Shown here: one piece after another, positions 1-8,416 of the stretch | How the letters are laid out: each line of letters begins with the position of its first letter | Position numbering within the stretch: position 1 is the stretch's first letter | NCBI GenBank assembly: GCA_964515175.1 | Contig: CAZEUR010000005.1 | Location: 1 to 44,798 of the forward strand | DNA: 44,798 nucleotides | Source of the DNA: CAIWGV01 sp964515175 | GTDB lineage: Bacteria; Pseudomonadota; Alphaproteobacteria; UBA7879; UBA5542 | Direction: 5' to 3' | The notes under the pieces: generated by a model | The model's database searches: none | Seen by the model: only the letters and a program-made list of their open reading frames with translations | What the model was told of the DNA's origin: nothing | Program-made: the position numbers and the translations under genes

Positions 1-134
1 TTGGAGCTGCGGGTGTGGCCTCCCTGGCACGACTTCGTAATCTGACAAACCTGAAAATTATAGGTACTAACATTGGAGCTGTGGGCAGAGATTTGCTCAG
101 GCAATCGATTCCCCACATAGTGATAGAGTTTTAG
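1..134 (+). CDS. C-terminal fragment of a leucine-rich-repeat protein (5' end outside window)
   Basis: The window opens inside a reading frame (codons start at base 3) that stops with TAG at 132-134. The 43 visible residues include LARLRNLTNLKIIGTNIGA, with Leu/Ile spacing and an Asn that match the LxxLxxLxLxxNxI pattern of leucine-rich repeats of the ribonuclease-inhibitor type. It ends in HIVIEF, an unremarkable capping strand. Such proteins often mediate protein-protein contacts and, in host-associated bacteria, can be effectors. The number of repeats, any signal peptide and the function cannot be judged from this fragment. Confidence 0.55.
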   Translation, partial: GAAGVASLARLRNLTNLKIIGTNIGAVGRDLLRQSIPHIVIEF

Positions 135-193
135 GCTCTAGCAATATTTCTTTTAAAGATCTATTTTAGTTTTTTCGCCTAAAAATCCTTAAA

Positions 194-227
194 ATATCTT
201 CATTCAAAAGAAATGTTCACAGAACCT
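194..227 (+). repeat. Dispersed repeat copy 1 (partner at 36631-36664)
   Basis: This 34-base stretch matches 36631-36664 with only three differences and ends in TTCACAGAACCT in both places. The shorter TCACAGAACCT core occurs again just beside the mrp stop codon near 36870. It lies in the 193-base gap between the LRR fragment and the downstream end of the minus-strand coiled-coil gene. No ORF explains it. I read it as a remnant of a dispersed intergenic repeat. The rest of the gap shows nothing else I can support. Confidence 0.5.
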
Positions 228-327
228 GATATCATTTGAGAAAAAGGATTTGGTTGGAAGGAGAAGCAACGGGGTGACGACTTTAAAGAGGGCTATCGAT
301 TGTATTACGTGAGGAAGGGGTTTTAGG

Positions 328-2451
328 TTAGACATCCTCCGTGTGCAGAATCTGCGTGTATGAAGGGAATTGTTTATGGGGAACAGCCGGCAGCCTTCTT
401 CTTGTCTTTTTCTGAAGGATGGGTGTGGGGGATGTTTCACCACCGGATTCGTAATCTGAATCTTTTTCTGCGGAGGGGGCAGCGGGCGTTTTTGTCTCTT
501 CAAAAACATCATCCTCTAAGGATTCTGCAGTTGAGAGACCTGACAGGATTTTATCTTCTTCCACAAAAGAATGAGGCCGTAAGAGCTCTGCATATTTTAA
601 TGCTTTCTGAACCATATGATTAATTTGTTCTTGGGTTATGGGCTTTCGGTCTTGCAGAAATGCCTCTGCTGCTTTCTGTTCCAAAATTTTTCTATGTTCT
701 TCTCTAGCCTGCCTTATTGCCAGAGCCCTCTTTGAAGGATCTTGGATGCGTTTGAGACTCAGTATCTCTTTATCCCATTCGTTAAATGGAAGAGAAGGTC
801 CTAAATCTTCTAAAATTTCTGCTTGACGCTCTTCCTGTAATTCTTTCATGACGGGGGCTATTAATTTCTGTTGTAATAGGTTTTCTTTAATTGCGAATGC
901 CTTTGTCCAATCAAATCCTTCTGGTTTATTTAGGGGGATGAGGTATCTCATTTCTTCTTGAAATTGTTCAGGAGAATGCTGATTGAGTTGTAAGATTTTC
1001 TCGATGCGCTCTGTGATCCCTTCAGCTTTGGCTTTTTGCCATTGCACCATCTCATTTGGATTCTTTAGCTTTTCTGGAATTATGGCAGGATCAAAAGGAT
1101 CCGTATTGATTTCAGAGACAATAAGAAGCACCTCTCTTTCTTTTCGAGGAGCCTCGCGAAGAAGATGCAGAAATGCCTCCTGAATATGAGGTTCTAAACG
1201 ATAAAAATTTTCAATGAAGTTTCTATAGACTTTTGGGGAAATCAGAGTTTTTGTGAGGCGGAGATTGTCTGCAAATTTTTGGGGGTTTGCTCTCCAGGCT
1301 CTTGCGGCATTTCTTGCAAGCAAAGATGTGTCCATATGGGAAAGTTCTGTATTAAATTCAAAGGAGAATTGACGGGCCTCTTCTGCAGATTTGAACTCAG
1401 AAAATTCTCTTAAGATATCAATTCGGTCATGGGGGCCAGTTGTTGGATGTATATACTGTTTAGCAACCTTGATGAGACCTTTTCGTACATCGGGAGGAAG
1501 AGCAGATAATCGTTTTAGAAGAATTACCTTGTCCTTGTAATAGGTGATTTGTGGGATCAGAGAATCAGGGGCGGTTAGGAGGTCGCGAAGCTCTTCGGAA
1601 GAGAAACGATTTTTGATAGAGATAAAGGTTCTCTGGATGCCATTTTTTCTGTCCAAGTCTTGAACGAAATGTTCAAGAAGTTTTTGGGCTCGTTGTTGAC
1701 CCTTTTTTAAATTTATGACATCTCCTTGAAGTTTGAGGTCATGTTTTCTTTGTATCTCTTTGGACATGCTTTTGATCTTGTATCGTAGGAAAGCAAGAGC
1801 TGTTTTGGTTTTTAAGGCGTCTGCGTCCAAACCGTCTAGTTCTCGTGTCCAAGCCTGTAATTTAAAAGGATCAGGAGAAGGCTTCTGGGTTTCCATCTCT
1901 ATCTGTTGAGAAAGCGCCTGCCGCTTAAGTTTTAATTTTTGCACCGTTTCATGAATATATAAGGTTTCTTTCTGTTCTTCAGTGCGATGTTTGAGTGCTA
2001 AGAGATCTGCCCTGGGGCGCATCCTTGCTTTCAGCTGTTGGTGTAATTCATGAATTGAAGCTTGCAATTTTTGTGTGATTTTTTCATCTTCTGGATCGAA
2101 AGGTGCCTTTAAAATGTTCGCGAGAGCTTTTTGAGAAGCCTGGCGAGGAAGGCCTGGGGTGTAGAGACTTTTTAGAGCCCCCTCAATTTTGTTCTCTATC
2201 TCTTGAATATCTTTGGAGTCTTCTTTGGATAGAGAAAATGTATCCTCAAGCAAGGTTTGGAGAGCGTTTCTTTCTTCTTCGGTTTCAGGAGGCGGGGCTT
2301 GTTTTACCTCAGATTTGTGAGCTTTTGACGGGAGAATCTGTTTTTGAATGGGCGCATGGGATCGTCTTGGTTGAGAATCCTCCATCACTGCCAAGCATAG
2401 AAGAGGAAATGTTATCATAAAAGTTATTTTTCTGGATAATCTTAAATACAT
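328..2451 (-). CDS. Secreted coiled-coil protein of unknown function
   Basis: The product has 707 residues. It begins with a short positively charged stretch and a hydrophobic segment (about residues 9-22) that looks like a signal peptide or membrane anchor. Most of the remainder is charged and helical (Glu/Lys/Gln rich, few Gly or aromatic residues), with likely coiled coils around 70-270 and 470-620. The last 70 residues are low-complexity acidic/Ser/Pro sequence. AGGGA lies six bases before the ATG, supporting this start. It follows tolB on the same strand after 69 bases, where many proteobacteria have pal. It has no OmpA/Pal-type peptidoglycan-binding motif, so it is not pal. I do not recognise a family; a secreted effector or envelope scaffold is possible. 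Confidence 0.75.
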   Translation of the reverse strand: MYLRLSRKITFMITFPLLCLAVMEDSQPRRSHAPIQKQILPSKAHKSEVKQAPPPETEEERNALQTLLEDTFSLSKEDSKDIQEIENKIEGALKSLYTPGLPRQASQKALANILKAPFDPEDEKITQKLQASIHELHQQLKARMRPRADLLALKHRTEEQKETLYIHETVQKLKLKRQALSQQIEMETQKPSPDPFKLQAWTRELDGLDADALKTKTALAFLRYKIKSMSKEIQRKHDLKLQGDVINLKKGQQRAQKLLEHFVQDLDRKNGIQRTFISIKNRFSSEELRDLLTAPDSLIPQITYYKDKVILLKRLSALPPDVRKGLIKVAKQYIHPTTGPHDRIDILREFSEFKSAEEARQFSFEFNTELSHMDTSLLARNAARAWRANPQKFADNLRLTKTLISPKVYRNFIENFYRLEPHIQEAFLHLLREAPRKEREVLLIVSEINTDPFDPAIIPEKLKNPNEMVQWQKAKAEGITERIEKILQLNQHSPEQFQEEMRYLIPLNKPEGFDWTKAFAIKENLLQQKLIAPVMKELQEERQAEILEDLGPSLPFNEWDKEILSLKRIQDPSKRALAIRQAREEHRKILEQKAAEAFLQDRKPITQEQINHMVQKALKYAELLRPHSFVEEDKILSGLSTAESLEDDVFEETKTPAAPSAEKDSDYESGGETSPTPILQKKTRRRLPAVPHKQFPSYTQILHTEDV

Positions 2452-2520
2452 GTTTCCCTGTTATAAGTAATTATTTCTATATTGAAATATACAATACTTA
2501 TAAATTAATATAAATATTTT

Positions 2521-3828
2521 TTATTCTTTCAAAGGTAAATAGGGTGACCAGGCGGGATCAGAGGCATCTCTGGGGGTGGGAATTTCGCGTCTATTATTGC
2601 CAGTGATATGGATGGTATAGAGACGGGCCTTCCCGCCACGACCATCTTTGCCCCACCGCTGTTGATTGTAGAAAATGAGAGTGCGGCCATTGGGGGCCCA
2701 GGCAGGACTTTCCACTAGAAAGCCTTCAGAAATGAGTTGTTCTTCTGACCCGTCAGGTTTCATGATTCCGATATGAAATTTTCCCTTTAATACTTTTGTA
2801 AAAGCAATCCAATCACCCTTAGGGGACCAAACGGGTGTAGCATAGACGCCTTCTCCAAAACTGATTCTATGAACATTGGTGCCATCCGCATTCATCACAT
2901 AGAGTTGCTTCTTTCCACCCCGGTCAGAGTTGAAGACAATCCGAGATCCATCAGGAGAATAGGAGGGAGAGGTATCAATAGAGGTGGCATGGGTTAATTG
3001 GGTTACTTTTTTTGTTTTAAGGTTCATCGTATAGAGAGAAGAGCGTCCCTTTAAGGCTTGAGTTAAAATAATTTCCTCGCCATTGGGAGAAAAGCGAGGT
3101 GCATAGGTGATGCCAGGGAAATGCCCTGCAACTTCATGGTGACCTGTCTCTAAATCTAAGATGCATACCTTTCCAAGGTGACTGCCTGGCTCATATTCCA
3201 TGTAGGCGATGGTATGAGACGCGGGCGAAAATCGAGGGGTGATGACAGGAATTTTCCCGTCCGTAATAAACTTATGGTTGGCGCCATCTTGATCCATAAT
3301 AGCCAGGCGACGTTCCCTTTCTTGTTGGGGTCCCTGTTCTGCCACATAAACAATTTTCGTATCAAAATAGCCATCTTCTCCGGTGATACGTTTATAGATG
3401 ACATCGGAAATTAGGTGCCCTAGGCGACGTGAGTATTTTTCTTTTGTTTTAAAAGATCCCTCAACCATCAATATTTCTGAATGGGTGTCAAATACTTGAA
3501 AATGAACTTCTAACTCATCCCCAATTTTTTTCAGAGTTCCCACAACAAGGGCGCGGGCTTGAACGAGTTGCCAATCCTTAAAGCGAGGAGGCTCGTTAAA
3601 TTTTAAATCTGTTTGAATATAAGAGGCTGGAGGGATCACTTCAAAAAGCCCTGTGGTGCGGAGGTCGTTTCGAATGATTTGAGAGGTTTGAGTTGCAAAT
3701 GGGGAATCTCCCTCAAAGTCTAGGATGGCGATGGGAAAAGATTTTGCCTGACCGCCCGTAATTTCGACAGTAAGGCTTGCATGGGGTGCTGAAAAAAAGC
3801 AGAGGAGAAAAAGCAAACAACGCAACAT
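2521..3828 (-). CDS. tolB: Tol-Pal system periplasmic protein TolB
   Basis: TolB is the periplasmic beta-propeller of the Tol-Pal complex, which links inner membrane, peptidoglycan and outer membrane and helps outer-membrane constriction at division. The 435-residue product has a signal peptide (MLRCLLFLLCFFSAPHA). An N-terminal TolB_N domain follows (about 20-160), then a six-bladed propeller with repeated PRFSP, YSPDGSRIVF and WSPKGDWIAF-type strands. YVMNADGTNVHRIS is a typical TolB blade. Length matches the family (about 430). Its ATG abuts the tolA stop codon with no intervening base, so translation is probably coupled. It is the last recognisable gene of tolQRAB here; pal and cpoB do not follow. 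Confidence 0.96.
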   Translation of the reverse strand: MLRCLLFLLCFFSAPHASLTVEITGGQAKSFPIAILDFEGDSPFATQTSQIIRNDLRTTGLFEVIPPASYIQTDLKFNEPPRFKDWQLVQARALVVGTLKKIGDELEVHFQVFDTHSEILMVEGSFKTKEKYSRRLGHLISDVIYKRITGEDGYFDTKIVYVAEQGPQQERERRLAIMDQDGANHKFITDGKIPVITPRFSPASHTIAYMEYEPGSHLGKVCILDLETGHHEVAGHFPGITYAPRFSPNGEEIILTQALKGRSSLYTMNLKTKKVTQLTHATSIDTSPSYSPDGSRIVFNSDRGGKKQLYVMNADGTNVHRISFGEGVYATPVWSPKGDWIAFTKVLKGKFHIGIMKPDGSEEQLISEGFLVESPAWAPNGRTLIFYNQQRWGKDGRGGKARLYTIHITGNNRREIPTPRDASDPAWSPYLPLKE

Positions 3829-4623
3829 TTATAAAATTCCTTTCGGACTAAAAACAAAAATGGAAACTTTCCATTCATCATAACGATCTTTTGGCAATTT
3901 TAAAGGGGTACATTCGGGTGAGAATAAGGCCTGTTTAACACTGTCAACTGCGGCTTGAAAAAATTGCTTCTTGGCGCCTTCTTCTTCATTCAAAACGGTC
4001 ACTTTTTTAACACGTCCATCGGGCGCAATTTCAACACGCACCTCGACGGTTGTATTTTCTTCGGCAACTCCCACAGGAATATACCAAGCAGAACGGAGTT
4101 GTTGCCGCAGGGCATCGAGCTCGGACATACTGAGTTTGTCGGCAATGTTGGCCGCATCAAAGTTGGGAGACGGAGTTGTATTTGTTTTTGGGGCCTCTTT
4201 TTTAAAATCTTTCACAGAGTCTAAGATAGACCCAAATAAATCTTCTTTTTTTTCGGGCTTTTTCTCAGCTTTGGGTTCTGGTTTTTTAGCGCGTTCTTTT
4301 GGTTTTTCTGGAGTCTTTTCTTTTTTAGGGACAAGATTTTTTACTTTTTCAAAAAGGGATTTCTCTGATATTTTTTTCTTTTTAATCTCAGGTTTTTTTA
4401 CTTCCTTTTTTTCTTTGGGAGGGACTTTATATTCGGGCTTTTTTTCAGCGCTTAGGGGAGGGGCCTTGGGAGATTGTGTAATCTGTCCGATAGGAACAAT
4501 ACTCACAGGAATGGATTTCGGAAATTCTAGTCTGCGTGGGGAGGTGGGCATCTTTAGAAATAGAGCCAGCATCAAAGAACCATGCAACGTGAGAGAAAGA
4601 AAAAGGGCGCGCCGGTCTTTCAT
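3829..4623 (-). CDS. tolA: Tol-Pal system protein TolA (energy-transducing, TonB-like)
   Basis: TolA spans the periplasm and carries energy from TolQR to TolB/Pal. The 264-residue product has one N-terminal membrane segment (about residues 8-26). A long Lys/Glu/Pro-rich middle follows (about 50-155, with many KKPE and PEKP runs), matching the extended helical TolA II region. The C-terminal globular domain (about 165-264) contains the conserved LRSAWYIP start and the VRVEIAPDGRVKKV strand of TolA/TonB C-terminal domains. It is somewhat shorter than E. coli TolA (421) but normal for alphaproteobacteria. It starts three bases after tolR and abuts tolB. Confidence 0.93.
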   Translation of the reverse strand: MKDRRALFLSLTLHGSLMLALFLKMPTSPRRLEFPKSIPVSIVPIGQITQSPKAPPLSAEKKPEYKVPPKEKKEVKKPEIKKKKISEKSLFEKVKNLVPKKEKTPEKPKERAKKPEPKAEKKPEKKEDLFGSILDSVKDFKKEAPKTNTTPSPNFDAANIADKLSMSELDALRQQLRSAWYIPVGVAEENTTVEVRVEIAPDGRVKKVTVLNEEEGAKKQFFQAAVDSVKQALFSPECTPLKLPKDRYDEWKVSIFVFSPKGIL

Positions 4624-4626
4624 GGA

Positions 4627-5064
4627 TCACCGAGGCTCTCCTGTTGAGTTAGCAAGAAGAGCTACTTTTGTAAACCCAGCGCCATTTACAAGCCCCAACA
4701 AATGCATCACATGACCATAGGAAATTGTCCGATCTCCTCGAATGTAGATGGTGGTATTATAATTTTGTTTCGTGATGGCCTTGAGTTTGGAGATGAGCTG
4801 CCCTATTTTTATAGGTGTTTCTTGGATATAAACAACGCCCTTGGCAGTGAGGGTCAGAACCAGAGGTTCTGTGGGTTCACTTAAGGAAGATGCTTTGGTT
4901 TCAGGAAGGTCCACCGGCACGCCTACTGTCATAAGAGGAGCCGTTACCATAAAGACGATGAGAAGGACAAGCATAACGTCTACAAAAGGGGTGATGTTGA
5001 TGTCACTGAGAGGTCGATACCCCCCTCTCCGACCTCGGCGCTTATACCCAGAGGGGACAATCAT
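4627..5064 (-). CDS. tolR: Tol-Pal system protein TolR (ExbD family)
   Basis: TolR forms the proton-conducting motor with TolQ in the inner membrane. The 145-residue product has the family signature DINITPFVDVMLVLLIVF: a cytoplasmic N-terminus, then one membrane helix carrying the conserved Asp (Asp29, the position of E. coli Asp23) needed for proton flow. A periplasmic domain follows, ending GHVMHLLGLVNGAGFTKV as in other TolR proteins. Its ATG overlaps the tolQ stop codon by one base (TAATG), which indicates translational coupling. Confidence 0.95.
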   Translation of the reverse strand: MIVPSGYKRRGRRGGYRPLSDINITPFVDVMLVLLIVFMVTAPLMTVGVPVDLPETKASSLSEPTEPLVLTLTAKGVVYIQETPIKIGQLISKLKAITKQNYNTTIYIRGDRTISYGHVMHLLGLVNGAGFTKVALLANSTGEPR

Positions 5065-5798
5065 TATTTATCTCCAAAAAGATTACGCGAAATAACCGTA
5101 TAAAGTTCGTTTGAGAAATTTTCAAGCTGACCGTTGTAATCATTCAAAAAAGCAGAAATTCTGTTGTAGGCAATGAGAGCCGGGATGGCCGCTAAAAGCC
5201 CAAGCGCCGTTGCCGCAAGCGCTTCTGCAATGCCAGGGGCTACCACGTTAAGGCTGGTGTTTTTGGAAACGGCAATGGCCTGGAAGCTGTGCATGATACC
5301 CCAAACAGTTCCAAGGAGCCCGATGAAAGGAGCAGAGGAGCTGACATTGGCCAAGAATCCAGAATTGGATTCCAGTTTTTCCATTTCTTGGCGAAGAATT
5401 ACGTCCATGACACGCTCTATGCGTTGAAGGAGAGCCAGCTTAAGCTCAACGTGCCCCTCGCCTTTGCGGAGGCCTGCATGTTTCCATTCTTCTGTGGCGG
5501 CCAAAAAAATCTTTGCCATAGGATTGGATTCTTTTTCACCCAGCATCCCAGACACTTTTTCCAAAGATTTTCCGGACCAAACTAATTCTTCAAACCGATG
5601 GGTCTCTTTAGAAAGTGCTTTGAAGGCCTTGTATTTTGCAAAAATGATGGTCCAGCTCCAGATAGAGGCAGCCACGAGCAACAGCATGATGGCCTGCACG
5701 AAGAACTCTGCGTCTAAAAATAAACCCCATAAATTGCTTGTCTTATTGGCAATAGTGGAGGCCGTTCCCGCAACGGTCCCAGAACTTGTGTCAATCAT
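5064..5798 (-). CDS. tolQ: Tol-Pal system protein TolQ (MotA/TolQ/ExbB channel)
   Basis: TolQ is the multimeric inner-membrane channel that energises TolA together with TolR. The 244-residue product shows three membrane segments (about 33-53, 150-172 and 192-211). The conserved GLLGTVWGIM motif is in the second and the ALAATALGLLAAIPA motif in the third, both typical of MotA/TolQ/ExbB proteins. It is the first gene of tolQRAB; the usual upstream ybgC is absent. A palindromic repeat (5819-5928) lies directly upstream and may contain or influence the operon promoter. Confidence 0.95.
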   Translation of the reverse strand: MIDTSSGTVAGTASTIANKTSNLWGLFLDAEFFVQAIMLLLVAASIWSWTIIFAKYKAFKALSKETHRFEELVWSGKSLEKVSGMLGEKESNPMAKIFLAATEEWKHAGLRKGEGHVELKLALLQRIERVMDVILRQEMEKLESNSGFLANVSSSAPFIGLLGTVWGIMHSFQAIAVSKNTSLNVVAPGIAEALAATALGLLAAIPALIAYNRISAFLNDYNGQLENFSNELYTVISRNLFGDK

Positions 5799-5818
5799 TT
5801 AAAAAACCTTTCATGTTA

Positions 5819-5928
5819 TCATAGCCGACATCTTATAAGCTGATTCGCCCGTTGTTCGGTCGCTTACCTATAATTTATAGGCGGCGCTTCCTCTCGCCTA
5901 TAGCCAACTTAAAGCTGTCTAGTTATGG
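5819..5928 (+). repeat. Palindromic intergenic repeat, module 2 copy A
   Basis: The gap between tolQ and lonB-like holds a repeat also found after degP (39169-39276) and in part before yggT (40389-40451). The first 24 bases (5819-5842) are identical to 39169-39192. Inside are two competing hairpins: CCTATAA/TTATAGG around one T (5867-5881), and TATAGGCG (5876-5883) with CGCCTATA (5895-5902). The tail CTTAAAGCTGTCTAG recurs with few changes in the other copies. It does not encode a protein in any frame. It could form a structured RNA end between the diverging transcription units. Confidence 0.7.
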
Positions 5929-5974
5929 TTTAAGTCTAAACTGTGACGTAAGTTCAAGCAAGGGGGATTGTTGC

Positions 5975-8362
5975 TTATGCCACATATTCTTTCTGAGAAA
6001 AATTGTACCTCTTATGAAGCTCTTGATCAAAGTATCGGAGTTTTTGAAAGACCTTTCCAAAAATGGTGTGATTGAATTGAGCCTCTTCCATGAAAGAGGC
6101 CTCACCTGCGGGGATACCCATCAAAAGTTCGACGGCTTCAAAAACAGTTTTGATGGTCCAGATATGAAATTTCTCCTCCGCAACTGCTTGAGCTATTTCG
6201 GGCAACAAAACAAGCTCAAATCGGTTGGCATCTGGAATAATGACACCCTGGGTTCCGGTGAGGCCCTGGCGTTTACAGGTATTGTAGAAACCTTCAATTT
6301 TTTCATTTACGCCGCCGATGGCTTGCGCTACGCCCATCTGATTCATAGACCCTGTAATTGCAATGTCTTGACGGAGGGGTATTTGAGAGAGAGAAGATAA
6401 GATGGCCATAAGCTCTGCAATGGAAGCGCTGTCGCCTTCTACGCCGCCATAATTTTGCTCAAAAGTGATGGTGGCAGAAAAAGAAAGAGGAAATTGTTGG
6501 CCAAAAACGCCACGTAAGAATCCTTCCAAAGACAAAACGCCTTTGTGCTGGATGGGGCCGCTGAGTTCAACCACATGCTCTATGTTTATAATACCATTTC
6601 GCCCCATATAAGTTCGAGCCGTAATGCGGGAGGGGCTTCCAAAAGTCTCGGTGCCGACAGATTGAACAGTGAGGCCATTGATTTGGCCGATGGCGGATCC
6701 CCGAGTTTGGATCAGAATGAGGTCTTCTTCAAGATACTCTTGCTCTAAGTCTTGAAAGCGAGAGTTCCGGTAGTGGCGGCCTTGGAGAGCTTGTAAAACA
6801 TCCTCTTGTTTGATAACGCTTCGTTTCCGAGTTTTGGCAAAAACGGCAGCTTCTTTTAAAATATCAGAGAGAACATCGATGCGCGCTGAAATCTTTTTGC
6901 GGTGATTGGCTAAGCGACATCCATAGCTGAGAACATAGGAAATGGCATTTTTTTCGCACTCCATACCTAAGTTCTCTAAGCATTCTTGATGGAGAAGGGA
7001 TCCCAAAATTTGGAGGTTTTTTTCTGTTACAGCGATGGTAGAGTCAATATCTGATTTTATCTTAAAATAATTTTGGAATTCTTCATCTGTATAAAAGAAA
7101 GAATAGTACCAATGGGGAGATCCCACCAAAATAATTTGAACATCCAAGGGAATGGCTTGGGGTTCGGGAGCTGCTAATAAAGGAATACCTGAAACACGGT
7201 GAAGCTCTTCGATGCGAATTTCTTTGTCTCGGAGAGCTGCCTTTAGAAAGCGCCACGTGTGGGGGTGGCTTGCCACATCTTCGGCGCGCACAATAAGAAT
7301 CCCGCCATTAGCCTGATGAAGGCTTCCGCCCCGAATCATGGTGAAATCTGTTTCAAAGCCCCCAGCACTTGTGGTGTAATATTTGATTGATCCAAACAAA
7401 TTTTCATAAGTTGGGTTGGGTTCTACAATGGCACGAGGACCCTTGTTTGGATCATTTGAGACGATCACATTGGCGGAATATCTATTTTCTATCGGCGTTT
7501 CTTCGGGCTTTTTTTCTTCTTGTAAATCGAGAAAAAGGTAGAGACGGGATAGAATATCTTCGGCGAGCTCGGTTAACCACTCCTGGAGTCCCACAACGGA
7601 AGAAAAATTTCGTTCTATTTTTTTTAGGTAGGGATCGATAATGGACTGGGCCTTTTCTCGACGAAGCTCGTCTAGGTGATCCATCAATTTTTCGCTTTCA
7701 GTGAGAGCAAAGTCATTGATATTTGAAAGGCCACTCTGGATTTTCTTCAGAAGAGGATCTAGCTTTTCCAATTCTTCAATAGACAGGTCCTCTACGGGGA
7801 ATAATTCATTTTCTCGATTCGCGACAATCATGATGGACCCATCTTGTGTTCTTTGTAAATCGAGTTTTGCAGAAACCGCAGTTTTTCTGACTTCATCAAT
7901 GGAGGCCTGTACAGAGTTTGCCACCATCTCTTCTTCTTTTTTGATTTTTTTTACAAAACTTGGATCGGAAAAGCTTGTCAAAAGTGTCTCTTGAATCTTT
8001 TGAATTGTGTGAGAAAGTTCTTTAGAAAACAGAGGGCCAACGCCGGCGGGAAATTTATAATGAGAGGGCTTATTAGGTTGTTTAAAGTTATTTAGATAAA
8101 CCCAATCATAGGGAGCAGGGAGGTTTTCTAAATACGCATTTACATATTTCAGAGTAGCTGGGGTTCTCCGTGTTCCATCATCTCCAATCACAAAGATATT
8201 AAAATCAGTGGCCCTCATTTTAATGCCGAAATCAAGAGCTTCCCTTGCGCGTTCATGAGACGAAAGGTCAAAAGAAGTTATGCTTCCTTTTTTGGTAAGC
8301 TTCTTTTTAAAAGAAAAAATTAATTCTGGCAGCGCATAGTCTTTTATTATTTTTTTTGGCAT
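5975..8362 (-). CDS. Lon-related ATP-dependent serine protease (LonB/YcbZ-like)
   Basis: This is a 795-residue member of the Lon-related proteases that join an AAA_32-type ATPase region to a C-terminal Lon protease domain (S16); it degrades misfolded or regulatory proteins in the cytoplasm. The protease domain (about 560-755) shows GDSAS with the catalytic Ser at 645 and GGVNEK with the catalytic Lys at 688. The spacing of 43 residues equals that of E. coli Lon Ser679/Lys722. A charged helical insertion lies at about 110-270. The P-loop region reads GDDGTRRT (60-67), in which the usual glycine before the basic residue is Arg, so ATP binding at this site may be altered. A strong GGGAGG ribosome-binding site precedes the ATG. 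It lacks the Lon N-terminal domain, so it is not the canonical lon. Confidence 0.9.
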   Translation of the reverse strand: MPKKIIKDYALPELIFSFKKKLTKKGSITSFDLSSHERAREALDFGIKMRATDFNIFVIGDDGTRRTPATLKYVNAYLENLPAPYDWVYLNNFKQPNKPSHYKFPAGVGPLFSKELSHTIQKIQETLLTSFSDPSFVKKIKKEEEMVANSVQASIDEVRKTAVSAKLDLQRTQDGSIMIVANRENELFPVEDLSIEELEKLDPLLKKIQSGLSNINDFALTESEKLMDHLDELRREKAQSIIDPYLKKIERNFSSVVGLQEWLTELAEDILSRLYLFLDLQEEKKPEETPIENRYSANVIVSNDPNKGPRAIVEPNPTYENLFGSIKYYTTSAGGFETDFTMIRGGSLHQANGGILIVRAEDVASHPHTWRFLKAALRDKEIRIEELHRVSGIPLLAAPEPQAIPLDVQIILVGSPHWYYSFFYTDEEFQNYFKIKSDIDSTIAVTEKNLQILGSLLHQECLENLGMECEKNAISYVLSYGCRLANHRKKISARIDVLSDILKEAAVFAKTRKRSVIKQEDVLQALQGRHYRNSRFQDLEQEYLEEDLILIQTRGSAIGQINGLTVQSVGTETFGSPSRITARTYMGRNGIINIEHVVELSGPIQHKGVLSLEGFLRGVFGQQFPLSFSATITFEQNYGGVEGDSASIAELMAILSSLSQIPLRQDIAITGSMNQMGVAQAIGGVNEKIEGFYNTCKRQGLTGTQGVIIPDANRFELVLLPEIAQAVAEEKFHIWTIKTVFEAVELLMGIPAGEASFMEEAQFNHTIFGKVFQKLRYFDQELHKRYNFSQKEYVA

Positions 8363-8416
8363 GAAAGCCTCCCTACTTCATGGTTGTTTTTATCAGAAAA
8401 ATTGTCAAGAAAATTT

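Noticed and set aside
3971..4714. 247-residue Ser/Phe/Gly-rich plus-strand ORF
   Set aside because: It lies opposite tolA; the composition is the complement of the Lys/Glu/Pro repeats and it has no ribosome-binding site.
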